Under the pieces are notes generated by a model. It worked only from the letters and a program-made list of their open reading frames with translations. It ran no database searches and was not told where the DNA came from. A program made the position numbers and the translations under genes. Positions 9,798-19,389 of a stretch of 34,164 bases of DNA are shown here, in pieces. Position 1 is the stretch's first letter. Every line of letters starts with the position of its first letter. Origin of the DNA: Leidyana gryllorum EB-2025a (taxonomy: Eukaryota; Apicomplexa); the NCBI GenBank assembly GCA_048772705.1, contig JBLWGC010000038.1:1-34164 (forward strand), read 5' to 3'.

Positions 9798-10804
9798 CTC
9801 TCTTTGGCTTTGTTGCAGTCAGCTTTCATGTGCCCGCGTTCGCCGCACTCTCGGCATCGGCCTTCCGCCATGCATTGTGCGTAGGTATATCTGCAGTTGG
9901 GTCCAACGCGTTGCGCCGTGCCTCGGTTGTATTCGCCCTGAGTGCGGGCTGCGTGTCCCGCCATCACCGTCGCTGTTGGATTGTTCTCCCCGGATTCGCC
10001 TACTGCGGTGGCGTAGATGAGTGCTCTCTCGCACAAGGCTTCGAAGCTCATGCCTGCGTTTCCTGCCAGCGCTATACGGTCTTTGGGTGGTAATCCGCGG
10101 AAGAATAGGTTGGATGCCGATAAGTCGGATACTTCGCCTTGCGTTCCCCGTCTCAATGCTCTGCATTTGGTGACGTATTTCCGCATGCTGTTATTCTTCC
10201 GGAGTGATATCCATTGTATTAGATCGTTCTCGGTCTTGTTCCGCGTGCCGAACTCGGTGAGGAAGGTCGTCTTGAACTGGTCCCACTGCATGTTGAGCAA
10301 GTCCTCCCGCTTCTCGATGAACCAACGGGTGGCACTTCCCGATAGGGTGGCGCATACGGTGCGTGCTCTGTCCTCGTCGTTGTACACCCCGTGTGCTATG
10401 AATCGTCCTTCGCAATTGTCAATCCAGTCCCGGGCGTCTTGGTGCCCGGCACCGATGAATAAGCTCTGCTTCTTCATGGCTTGTTGTGCTTCAGCGCTGG
10501 GCCGGTTCATCGAGTTCTTGCTCGTCTTGTGGTCTGCGTGTTCGTTTCTCGCGCGGTGCGCGTCGTTCGGTATCGTTTCGTGTGAAGCCGTCGTTGCCTG
10601 TAGGGTCTTAATCGTTTCTGCTACGATGCGAGCGATCAAGCTCGTGTCTATCGTAGCTGTTGTCATCGCTTCTGCTTCCGTGTTCGGTTCGGTTCGCTGA
10701 GTCGGTTGAAACTTGGGTTGTTGATCGAACGACGTACTGCTACCAGTGTAGCCGGGATCACCCGACTGCGGATCAGAGGTCTGTTTCCCATTGCGTAAGT
10801 CCAT
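9680..10804 (-). CDS. gag: Element B Gag
   Basis: About 374 residues from MDLRNGK, with the ATG at 10804 inside the 5' LTR; the frame extends eight codons further upstream but MDLRNGK is the start shared with F and solo LTR A. It contains a capsid-like region (DARDWIDNCEGRF, SATRWFIEKRED) and a CCHC knuckle (CRECGERGHMKADC) near the C-terminus. The PBS is translated as part of gag. The GGATTTT heptamer (9746-9752) lies where pol overlaps at -1. Confidence 0.9.
   Translation of the reverse strand: MDLRNGKQTSDPQSGDPGYTGSSTSFDQQPKFQPTQRTEPNTEAEAMTTATIDTSLIARIVAETIKTLQATTASHETIPNDAHRARNEHADHKTSKNSMNRPSAEAQQAMKKQSLFIGAGHQDARDWIDNCEGRFIAHGVYNDEDRARTVCATLSGSATRWFIEKREDLLNMQWDQFKTTFLTEFGTRNKTENDLIQWISLRKNNSMRKYVTKCRALRRGTQGEVSDLSASNLFFRGLPPKDRIALAGNAGMSFEALCERALIYATAVGESGENNPTATVMAGHAARTQGEYNRGTAQRVGPNCRYTYAQCMAEGRCRECGERGHMKADCNKAKERWQRNRNGRTFNIENQDFTTDLDDTEVSVQEELLDPTHL
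9746..9752 (-). promoter_or_regulatory. Putative -1 frameshift heptamer, element B
   Basis: The minus strand reads CAG GAT TTT ACG in the gag frame, so the heptamer is G GAT TTT, matching C, F and G. The gag frame continues for about 22 codons past it here. Confidence 0.6.
10720..10745 (-). other. Primer-binding site of element B, with extended tRNA similarity
   Basis: Starting TGGTAGCAGT one base after the LTR, the minus strand follows the complement of initiator tRNA-Met (32720-32791) for about 26 nt, through the acceptor stem and into the T arm. There are about two mismatches and one missing base. A usual PBS copies only the last 18 or fewer tRNA bases. Confidence 0.75.
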
Positions 10805-10959
10805 TGTTCGTTCACGTAAAAGTAACACTGCGTGCAGGTCGATCTATCTGTCGTGTCTGTGTCTCCTATGCCGGTCCGGCCGGTCCACGGAGACACAGAC
10901 ATGTTCTTGTTCCGGACCGACTATGGTCGGACGGGGTCTAGTGAGCGTGATAGGTTACA
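10747..10959 (-). repeat. 5' LTR of element B
   Basis: 213 bp, identical by eye to 1686-1898. The GTGTCTCC/GGAGACAC inverted repeat is at 10859-10896, and the gag ATG at 10804 lies within it. Confidence 0.93.
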
Positions 10960-10974
10960 ACAAGGGCGCTCCCC

Positions 10975-11780
10975 ACACCCCATCAATACTTCTTCACGCA
11001 CACTATTACTCAACGTACATATCAGCCTTAACATCCCGTTCGTACACTAACAATTCGAATACTCATAACTCTTAGCATATATACACTCTCTCAATGTTTT
11101 ATAGCAAACAACTGACCACCACCCTCTTACCACACCTCGAACTACATCACAATTGTCAATATACTCCTATTAACCTACCTATCATTAGCCAAATTCATGT
11201 CGTCCGAATCAACACCCAAATATCATGCATAACTTGACCCCATACACATATTCTTACAGATACCCATTCACTCCAATACATAACGTCCACGATACGCATT
11301 GGACTCACGACATTCTTCTCAACACTCTCAATTCAACTCCGATGTATTTGATTCCCCTATATCTAGCATTACAAGCTTTCATACCTCTCCAAATACTCCC
11401 TCACTTAACGAGCGAATCACTCACTCACTCTAGACCCTTCACACCTAACAGACAAACCATCTAAACCAATATCACTCACACATAACCTTCCAAGTTGCTC
11501 CATATTCACTTTAGCAAACTGAGCATACTACACATCACAGCACAGTTACCAAAATACACGCCATACACTCATACAATCATGCATCTCCAGCTCATATAGT
11601 CTCACAAATCAATACATAACAAGCACGATACCTGTCAACATACTAAGCAACACAGCTATATCGTCACAGTCTTTTATTAGCACAATACACACCACATCAG
11701 ACCTTACTTGCGCACGCTACAGCAACCGCAACGTGTACAGAATTGAAAGCTAAACATTCGCAAACACGCAAACACAGTAC
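10975..11780. other. G-poor, C/A/T-rich spacer
   Basis: About 800 bp with no coding frame I can support. Counted lines show only four or five G per 60 bases while C is around 30%, a strong strand asymmetry unlike either flank. I see no clear tandem period, RNA gene or transposon motif in it. Confidence 0.7.
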
Positions 11781-11889
11781 AATGCAGCGATAAACAAGCA
11801 CATAAACCACATAATCCAAAAGCAAACAGCAGTCACAACAGCCATCGAAGCCGACCGAAACGCCGAACCAAAGGTTACAGGCAAACTAG

Positions 11890-12229
11890 TCTTATCCGTG
11901 TAGCCCGCCCACTTCACGAGGTATTCTATTCCCCCATGTGTCGGGCGCCATCCGACTATCGACTCCATGATATAGAGTTGTTCTGGTGGACTCGTTAGTG
12001 GGTCGGCTGGTGTGATGGGTTCTGGTAGTGCGTTGTATGGTTCGAGTCGGCTGATGTGGAACTTGGGGAACAGTCCCCAGGACTGCGGTAGGTCCAGTAC
12101 GTATGTCTCGTTGCTAGTCTTTCTGAGGATGCGGAATGGTCCGCAGAATGGCAGTGTCAGCTTGTTGCTAGGTACGTGGGTGAGGTCCTTCGTTTTCAGC
12201 AGAACTAGTTGGTTCTCTTCCAGTTGTTG
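11890..12229 (-). pseudogene. Fragment D: integrase tail and partial chromodomain
   Basis: Minus-strand sequence encodes the GPFRI-type integrase tail, a PKFHISRLE motif, and then MESIVGWRPTHGGIEYLVKW, the first half of a chromodomain. Gypsy similarity then ends. Confidence 0.8.
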
Positions 12230-12233
12230 TTCT

Positions 12234-12480
12234 TGTAAGTCTCGGGCTCAGGGTCTGGGTCAGTGCGGGCATTGCCCCTGGCCTTCAGGGTAAGCTTCTT
12301 AGGGATCACCGATCCTTTCTTGGAACGTGTGGTCATGGTCATTAGATCTAGTGCGTGCGTGTCTGTTAATGCCGGTGTCTCCGTGGAGACACGTGTGTTC
12401 ATGTAACTAAAAAGGTCACAGTCTGCTGTAGCTAAAAGGTCACCTCTGCCCAGTGATCTGGCCGCAGTGTAATCCTTACA
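12234..12480 (-). repeat. Solo LTR E, same clade as element C
   Basis: 247 bp; the minus strand runs TGTAAGGATTACAC to GAGACTTACA, the same ends as the LTR of C. It is flanked by a 4-bp duplication TTCT (12230-12233, 12481-12484) within fragment D. It contains a perfect 8-bp inverted repeat GTGTCTCC-GT-GGAGACAC (12375-12392) and a gag-like start (MTTRSKKGS) on the minus strand, as expected for this family. Confidence 0.87.
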
Positions 12481-14667
12481 TTCTTGTCTTCGTCGATCTG
12501 CCGTTCCTTTCTGTCGTTCGGACGCCTGTTTCAATCGGTCATAGGCCTCCTGTAGTTTCTGCATATACAACTTCCCCATCGTTGATCGTTGAGAACAGAT
12601 GTCATGTAGATTCGACGGGATGAACGTTGTCCTACCCGTGTCCAGTTCCAGCGGCGTCATACCTGTGGATGTCTGCACTGCTGAGTTGTAAGCCATCTCA
12701 GTGCTGGCTATGTGGCGAGCCCAGTGGCTCGTGTGCCCTGCGAGTGCGCATCTGAGTATCTGTATCGTGGACCGATTCGCTCTCTCTGTCAGTCCATTGC
12801 TCTGTGGATGTCTTGAGGTTGTCATGGCTAGATTCACCCCCACTGAAGTCATTAACGCCTGCCAAAACTTAGCCGTGAACCGTGTGTCCCGATCTGAAAT
12901 CACTTTCCGTGGTAGTCCGTGTATTCTGGCCACGTTCTCCAGAAATAGTTGAGCAGCTCCCTCTGATGTGATGGTTTTGCAGCATGGTATGAGTCGTATT
13001 CGTCTTGTCAGGCGGTCGGTTACCACCATAAGGTAATCTTGATTGGACTCTGCATCGCGGGGCAGTTCCAAGAAATCCAATCCCACCTCCGTCCACGGGA
13101 GCGTGGGGTTAGATATTGGGTGCAAAAGGCCATAGGGTCGGTGATTTCTCTTCTTTGCCCGCTGGCACACATCGCATGTTCTGCAGTACTCGATGACGTC
13201 GGCACCCATGCCGCGCCAGGCAAAAAGCGCCCTCACCCGGCCGACCGTCTTGTCGGCCGCCAGATGACCAGCCAGTGCACTGTCGTGGCTGTCGTGTATG
13301 ATCCGCTTGATCAATTGGTCGTCGGCGGGTATCTCAATCACGCCCTCTGGCGTGACCGGGACTCCGCGTATCCATTGGACCTCTCCGAATTTGCCTGCTT
13401 CCTCAGGTCTTTGTCGCCATGCCTCCCTGATCTGGTGCTCTAGTGAGGTCCCACTGCTGCTCTCTTCCGTGCTCGCTATTTCGGTCAGGGTTTGTTGCTG
13501 TTCCACGTGAAAGCATTCCCTTAAAGTGTCGTCCTTCTTTTCGGAATTTTTGCGGGGTCTACTCAGGAGATCCGCTATCACGTTCTGAGTACCCTTTATG
13601 TATTGGATTTCGATGTTGAGTTCGGCTAACGTGGCGAGCCACCGAACCTGTCTATCTGACAAGTGATTTTGGGTAAGGAGGTGGGTTAAGGGTTTGTGAT
13701 CCGTTCTGATAAGCGTCTTCCTGCCGATCAACAAATATCGGCAATGTCGGCATGCCGTGACGATGGCCATGAGTTCTCTCTCATGCGTAGGATAGCGCTG
13801 CTGTGTTGAGGTGAGTGTTTTGGAGAGGAACTCTATCGGTTTCAGGCCATCCGAGGTCTTCTCTTGTAATACAGCACCTATCGCTGTGAGGCTCGCATCT
13901 GCGTCGATGACTAATTCCTTTATCTCGGGAGTTGGGAAATGGAGTTGTGTGGCGTTTATTAGTTGTGTCTTGAGCCCTTCGAGTGCTGCTACCCTTGCCT
14001 CTGTCCTCTCTATTTTGTCTCCTGGTTTTTTCAGGCCGTGAGTGGCTTCATAAAGTGGTGTTGCTATGGCGGCGAAGTGACTAATGAATCTTCTATAGTA
14101 GTTGAACGTCCCCAAGACGCTCTGCATTTCTTTCAGCGTCCTCGGAAATTCAATCTGTCGCAGGGCCTCCGTTCGTTCTTTGATTGGTCGAATCCCTGTC
14201 TTGGATACAATGTGACCCAGGAATTGCACTTCATGTTTGAAGAAGTGGGATTTGCGGGTGTGAATCACCAATCGTTCTTGATGCAATCGCTCTATCACCG
14301 TTGTCAGATGTCTTGCATGGTCCGCTTCACTCTTCGAGTATACCAGTACATCATCAAGGTATACAAATACCGACTGTCCAATAAGATCTCCCAATATACC
14401 GTTCATCAACACCATGAATGTGGCTGGTGCGTTCGTGAGGCCGTTAGGCATCACTAGCCACTCGTATAATCCCCATGGCGTTGCGAAGGCTGTCAAGTGA
14501 GCGGAGTCGGGGTCCATGCGTACCTGATGGTATCCGGACTTGAGATCTAGGGTCGAAAACCATTGTGCGCCCGCTAGGCATTGCAACGCGTCTTCCAATG
14601 ACGGTATGGGGGATGCTACCTTTCTCGATGCTTCGTTGAGGCGTCGATAGTCACAAACAAGCCGTGG
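12481..14667 (-). pseudogene. Fragment D pol remnant (RT, RNase H, integrase)
   Basis: A long minus-strand frame encodes RT (RLVCDYRRLNE, FVYLDDVLVYSK), RNase H (DADASLTAIGAVL, HERELMAIVTACRHC), the integrase finger (HDSALAGHL, CRTCDVCQ) and the integrase core (GLDFLELP, VISDRDTRF, GLTERANRS). It ends at solo LTR E on one side and element F on the other. It has no LTRs or gag of its own. Confidence 0.9.
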
Positions 14668-14891
14668 TGTAAGAAGCACAGACGAAAGGAACTGTCAGCA
14701 GCCGGCCGCAACCGGTCTACTAAGAAGTCTGTGTCTCGGGGACCGGTCCGGCCGGCCGGGGAGACACGGACACGCGAACACACACTGTTTTTTGAGTGAC
14801 TACGTGCGATACGAACTGGTATAAGACATGGACTTACGAAACGGCAAGGTGCTAGGCGCCATGACAACGAACACGGACAAGCCGTGTTACA
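14668..14891 (+). repeat. 5' LTR of element F
   Basis: It runs TGTAAGAAG to CCGTGTTACA. It contains the inverted repeat GTGTCTC/GAGACAC around a CCGG-rich core (14731-14767) and the gag ATG at 14828. Confidence 0.94.
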
Positions 14892-15940
14892 GTGGTAGCA
14901 GTGCGTACACCTTCACCGTTGTGCAGAACGAAGGGCAGAGGAACACTGACCCTGTAGGAGTGGAACAGAGCCCGGAAGAGCAGAACAAGAGAGGATTTAT
15001 AGCACCGGAACCCTTCTCAGAGCAGACGGAAGAACCCATCAGCGACTTCAAATTACAGAGCTTCATGAATAGGTGGATTGAGGCAGCGCAAGCGATGGGC
15101 AACAACAAAGCGAGAACGACGAGTGCAACGGAACAGATAGGCGGCGAAGGACAGTACTTACGGGCGGACAACGCGGTGAAAAAGTACAACCCCTTCAGCG
15201 GGGATACGATCGGCCAAGCACGAGATTGGTTGGATGGCTGCAACGCACGATTCCTGACAGCCCGCATAACAGATGAGGAAGCAAAGGTGCGAGCTACATG
15301 TGGACTTTTCACGGGCTCAGCAGCTCGATGGCTTGCCAGCAGCCCGCACTTGCTCGACAAACCCTGGGATGAATTCCGCACCATGGTGATCAAAGAATTC
15401 GACCCTAATAACGCTCTAGAGAACGACCTCATTCGAATGGCAAAGATAAAGAAGAACGGAAAGATGATAGACTACATTGCGGAATTCAGGAAACTAGACA
15501 GAGGAATCACAACCGCGCTGGACCTGGAAACCCGAACCAACTTCTTCTTCAACGGCTTACCACCCATGGACCGTCAGGCATTGGCAGGATCGATCGGAGA
15601 TCCGATGGAGACCGTGTACACCAAAGCGATACAATATGCTCACATCACCGAAATGCAGAAAGCAGAATACTGCCTTTGGACAGAGAAGCGCACACGTACA
15701 GGCGTAGGGAGACGATGCAAGTACACACATGAGGAGTGCACAAAAGACAGAAGGTGCTACAACTGTGGCGATAAGGGACATGTCGCATGGAAATGTCCGG
15801 AGCCAAGAGATGACCGTCAGACGAGAAAGCGAATGGCACTGGAGCAAGGTGATAAAAGAGGCAGCACAAGGATGGTATACGCGACCGAAGAAAGCCAGGA
15901 TTTTCCAGCAGCCCCCGAGCAAAACAGCCCAGCTCAATGA
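14828..15940 (+). CDS. gag: Element F Gag
   Basis: 370 residues starting MDLRNGK inside the 5' LTR; the frame passes through the PBS, encoding GSS. The capsid-like part contains QARDWLDGCNARF and SAARWLASS. The CCHC zinc knuckle CYNCGDKGHVAWKC is at residues 310-323. The GGATTTT heptamer (15898-15904) lies about 12 codons before the gag stop and the pol frame is open across it at -1. Confidence 0.92.
   Translation: MDLRNGKVLGAMTTNTDKPCYSGSSAYTFTVVQNEGQRNTDPVGVEQSPEEQNKRGFIAPEPFSEQTEEPISDFKLQSFMNRWIEAAQAMGNNKARTTSATEQIGGEGQYLRADNAVKKYNPFSGDTIGQARDWLDGCNARFLTARITDEEAKVRATCGLFTGSAARWLASSPHLLDKPWDEFRTMVIKEFDPNNALENDLIRMAKIKKNGKMIDYIAEFRKLDRGITTALDLETRTNFFFNGLPPMDRQALAGSIGDPMETVYTKAIQYAHITEMQKAEYCLWTEKRTRTGVGRRCKYTHEECTKDRRCYNCGDKGHVAWKCPEPRDDRQTRKRMALEQGDKRGSTRMVYATEESQDFPAAPEQNSPAQ
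14893..14906 (+). other. Primer-binding site of element F
   Basis: TGGTAGCAGTGCGT is complementary to the last 14 nt (with CCA) of the initiator tRNA-Met genes at 21553-21623 and 32720-32791. One base separates it from the LTR. Confidence 0.85.
15898..15904 (+). promoter_or_regulatory. Putative -1 frameshift heptamer, element F
   Basis: The gag frame reads CAG GAT TTT CCA. The -1 frame has no stop from here to the pol domains, so a -1 shift at G GAT TTT would give Gag-Pol, as is usual for the family. Inferred. Confidence 0.65.
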
Positions 15941-18900
15941 AAAGGGGGCATCGGACCAGAGAACCGACACTCACAGCCAGGTGGAGGATCAGCGCAACCA
16001 CAAAAGGGGCTCAACATGAAGTATGTGTACTCATAGATACAGGAGCCACAATTCCGTGCATCGACATGAGCATAGCCACATCGTTGAAACTGGAACGAAC
16101 AGGACGAACAACAACAGTACGAACGGTGCAAGGGGAAACACAGCGAGAGCTGGCAGAGGCATTCGTTCACACGCCACAAGGGCAAGAAGTCCGCATACAG
16201 GGGGCAGTTATCCCAGGGATGCCCTACGACATCATTATCGACACAACCGTTATTACCGAATTAGGTTTGTGCATTGGAGTAACACCTCGAAAACGACTTT
16301 GCATAATCGAGAATCAGCTGATAGACTTGAAGGAACCAAAACCGACACAATGGTGGACACACGAGAACCTTTGGACCCAAGTCAATGCCATAACAGAAGA
16401 GCCAGACACACCGGGGGCGCTCCCAGTCATCATAGACATCCCAGCACGCCACAAACAATTGATAGAACAATACCCAGAGATCACGAAAACAACGGCACCG
16501 CTGCCACCGACTAGGCCCGGGGTGGACCACAAAATAGAACTCAAACAGGAGAACACCACACCCTTCGTCAGAGCACCCTATCGAGTACCGCAGAAATACA
16601 TGCAGGAACTCAGAACTCAAATAGTGGACCTGAAAGCAGCGAAGAAGATACGGCTGAGCTCGTCCAGTTGGGCCTCACCCTGCCTATTTGTCCCAAAAAA
16701 GGACACAGCCGTTCCTCGTCTGGTATGTGACTACCGGAGGCTGAACGAAGCAACCATAAAAATGGCTTCGCCCATACCCGCACTAGAGGACGCCCTCCAG
16801 GCACTGGCAGGCGCCCAGTGGTTCTCCACGCTGGACCTAAAGGCAGGATATCATCAAATCAGAATGGAGGAAAGTTCCTGCCACCTTACCGCATTTGCCA
16901 CTCCATGGGGGCTCTATGAGTGGACGGTGATGCCGAATGGACTCACCAATGCACCCGCTACATTTATGAACTTCATGAACCTAATTTTCGGGGATCTAAT
17001 TGGAACAAGTGTTTTCGTGTACCTCGATGATGTATTGGTGTTCTCCCTCACGGAGTCGGATCATGTCAAACATCTCAACGAGGTTCTCAGAAGGATAAAG
17101 GAGCACAAACTGATAATCCACTGTCGAAAATCCCATTTCTTCAGAAGGGAGGTGACATACCTCGGACATACCATCAGCGATAAGGGAGTGAAACCAATAG
17201 CAGACAAGGTGGATACACTAGCGGAGTTGAAGTACCCCGAGACACTTAGAGATATACAGCGAATTTTAGGCATGTTTAATTACTATAGAAGGTTCATTCA
17301 TAACTTCGCCGACATAGCAAAACCATTATACCGGCTCACTCACGGACTCAAAAGACCAACAGAAAAGGTGGCGAAAACGGAGGAAGCAAGGAACGCTCTA
17401 CAACAACTCAAACGAGGACTCACCGAAGCACCGACCTTACGTCAACCTACTCCAGATATGTCACATCTCATCATAAACACTGACGCGAGCTTAACAGCTA
17501 TAGGAGCGGCCCTTCAAATACCAACGGAACGAGGACACTACCCAATAGAATTCATATCAAAGACATTAAATGACGCACAAACCAGATACCCGACCCATGA
17601 AAGAGAACTCCTAGCAATAGTCGAAGCCTGTAGGCACTGGCGGTACCTACTAATAAGAAGACAAGTCACGATACTCACCGATCATAAACCGCTTACGCAT
17701 CTTCTCACACAGACACACTTGTCGGATCGACAAGTCCGATGGCTCGTCTCGTTGGTGGATTTGGACCTGACCATCCAATATGTACCCGGGACCAAGAATG
17801 TGATCGCAGATTTGCTCAGCAGGCCACGAAAAAAATCACAAGAAGAAAGAAAAAATGCGACAGCGTGCTATGCAACGGAGGAAACCACAGACCCACAGGA
17901 ACAGGAGACACTCAGCTTGGAGGAGCGTTTACGGCAGGCTTGGCAAGGAAGGGAAGAAGAGGCAGGTCGACTCTTAGACGTCGAATGGATCAGAGGACTG
18001 CCGGTGACGGAGGAGGGAACCATAGAGGTTCCGGCGGATAGACAGATCATCTGCGAGATCATAAGGGACAACCACGATAGCGATCTGGCGGGGCATCTAG
18101 CCGCTGACAAAACGATAGGACGAGTGAAAGCAATGTTCACCTGGAGAGGGCTACCGATGGATGTCGCGAACTACTGCAGGACATGCGACAGATGTCAAAA
18201 AGCAAAGAAACGGGGCCATCGGCCATACGGCCTTCTCCACCCGCTTTCGAACCCGACTCTACCATGGACGGAAGTCGGCATCGATTTTTTGGAACTGCCC
18301 AAGGACGCGGACACAGGACAGGACTACCTTATGGTAGTCATAGATCGGCTGACGCGCCGAATACGCTTGATTCCCTGCACGAAAACGATCAACGCGAAGG
18401 AGACGGCGGAGCTGTTCCTGGAGCATGTGGTCAGAGTACACGGAGCACCCATGAAAATCGTTTCAGACAGAGACAGCAGATTTCTGGCAGAGGTATGGCG
18501 GACGATGACGGAAAGTATAGGAGCACGCTTGGCGATGAGCACTGCGTACCACCCGCAGTCAAATGGGCTGACGGAACGAACAAATAGATCAATATTGCAG
18601 ATATTACGATGTGTGCTGAACGGCCACGGAGAGAAATGGACGAGACATATCATCAGCACAGAAATGGCTTATAACTCAGCCAATCAAGCATCGACAGGGT
18701 CAACGCCGCTGGAATTAGACACGGGGAGGACTACGTTCCTACCGTCTCAATTGAGAGAACTAGCATCGACGAGATCAACACTGGGGAGGCTACAACTCCA
18801 GAAATTGCAGGAAGCAACGGATAGGCTAGCCGACGCCAGGAGAAGGCAGAAGAATCAGGCAGACAGGCGACGTGAACAGGTAAAGTTCAAGACAGGAGAT

Positions 18901-19389
18901 TATGTACTCCTGAACACGAAGAACTTAGCACATGTACCGACCAACAAGCTGTCCATCCCCTTCTGCGGACCATTTAGAGTGACAAGAGTAGGAACAAATG
19001 ACACTTACACATTGGACCTCCCACCAGGGTGGAGAATATTCCCAACCTTCCACATTAGCAGGCTAGAGAAGTATAACGACAGATGGAGAGAAACGAACCC
19101 CCAACCACATATTCCGAGCGATACAGAACCCAAGGAACCCGAAGAGGAACTCTATATCATGGAGGCTATCAGAGGATGGAAACCCACTGAAAACGGAATT
19201 CTCTACAAAGTCAAATGGTTGGGGTACTCTCGCGAGACTTGGGAACCAGCCGAGGAGGTATTGGCGGCTCAAGGAGCCGACTTGATCGAAGACTTCAGAT
19301 GCGAATGGAACAGGAGAAACCCGACCAACCCATTCGCAGTAGACACAGCCAATCCACTGCACGAACCCGCGCGGCGGGGAGGGGTGTAA
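15937..19389 (+). CDS. pol: Element F Pol polyprotein
   Basis: 1150 residues from the first ATG; the frame is open upstream to the GGATTTT heptamer, so frameshift expression is likelier than starting here. Protease DTG at 34-36; RT with YLDD at 362-365; RNase H TDAS around D516; integrase HHCC finger about 713-753 and core with GIDFLELP, VSDRDSRF and GLTERTNRS; chromodomain about 1072-1125 (LYKVKWLGY, ETWEPAEEV). The TAA stop is in the first five bases of the 3' LTR. RT and integrase resemble B, D and G more than C. Confidence 0.94.
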   Translation: MKRGHRTREPTLTARWRISATTKGAQHEVCVLIDTGATIPCIDMSIATSLKLERTGRTTTVRTVQGETQRELAEAFVHTPQGQEVRIQGAVIPGMPYDIIIDTTVITELGLCIGVTPRKRLCIIENQLIDLKEPKPTQWWTHENLWTQVNAITEEPDTPGALPVIIDIPARHKQLIEQYPEITKTTAPLPPTRPGVDHKIELKQENTTPFVRAPYRVPQKYMQELRTQIVDLKAAKKIRLSSSSWASPCLFVPKKDTAVPRLVCDYRRLNEATIKMASPIPALEDALQALAGAQWFSTLDLKAGYHQIRMEESSCHLTAFATPWGLYEWTVMPNGLTNAPATFMNFMNLIFGDLIGTSVFVYLDDVLVFSLTESDHVKHLNEVLRRIKEHKLIIHCRKSHFFRREVTYLGHTISDKGVKPIADKVDTLAELKYPETLRDIQRILGMFNYYRRFIHNFADIAKPLYRLTHGLKRPTEKVAKTEEARNALQQLKRGLTEAPTLRQPTPDMSHLIINTDASLTAIGAALQIPTERGHYPIEFISKTLNDAQTRYPTHERELLAIVEACRHWRYLLIRRQVTILTDHKPLTHLLTQTHLSDRQVRWLVSLVDLDLTIQYVPGTKNVIADLLSRPRKKSQEERKNATACYATEETTDPQEQETLSLEERLRQAWQGREEEAGRLLDVEWIRGLPVTEEGTIEVPADRQIICEIIRDNHDSDLAGHLAADKTIGRVKAMFTWRGLPMDVANYCRTCDRCQKAKKRGHRPYGLLHPLSNPTLPWTEVGIDFLELPKDADTGQDYLMVVIDRLTRRIRLIPCTKTINAKETAELFLEHVVRVHGAPMKIVSDRDSRFLAEVWRTMTESIGARLAMSTAYHPQSNGLTERTNRSILQILRCVLNGHGEKWTRHIISTEMAYNSANQASTGSTPLELDTGRTTFLPSQLRELASTRSTLGRLQLQKLQEATDRLADARRRQKNQADRRREQVKFKTGDYVLLNTKNLAHVPTNKLSIPFCGPFRVTRVGTNDTYTLDLPPGWRIFPTFHISRLEKYNDRWRETNPQPHIPSDTEPKEPEEELYIMEAIRGWKPTENGILYKVKWLGYSRETWEPAEEVLAAQGADLIEDFRCEWNRRNPTNPFAVDTANPLHEPARRGGV
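19373..19384 (+). other. Polypurine tract of element F
   Basis: GGCGGGGAGGGG directly precedes the 3' LTR and encodes the last Pol residues. Confidence 0.72.

Larger units (their letters stand above)
1686..10959 (-). mobile_element. Element B: Ty3/Gypsy chromovirus, broken, host of nested element C
   Basis: Identical (by eye) 213-bp LTRs lie at 1686-1898 and 10747-10959, flanked by a perfect 5-bp target duplication ACAAG (1681-1685, 10960-10964). Reading on the minus strand the order is LTR, PBS, gag with zinc knuckle, protease, reverse transcriptase, RNase H, integrase, chromodomain, purine tract, LTR. Element C is inserted in pol near the start of integrase. Besides that insertion there appear to be one or two further breaks in the 3' third of pol. 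The identical LTRs suggest a young insertion, older than C. Confidence 0.93.

Noticed and set aside
10975-11780. Plus-strand frame of about 79 codons near 11225-11464
   Set aside because: It arises from the G-poor composition, which removes TAG and TGA stops; no homology motif or start context.
14887-15432. Minus-strand frame of 181 codons opposite element F gag
   Set aside because: Antisense shadow of gag with no recognisable domain; the plus frame has the capsid and zinc-knuckle motifs.
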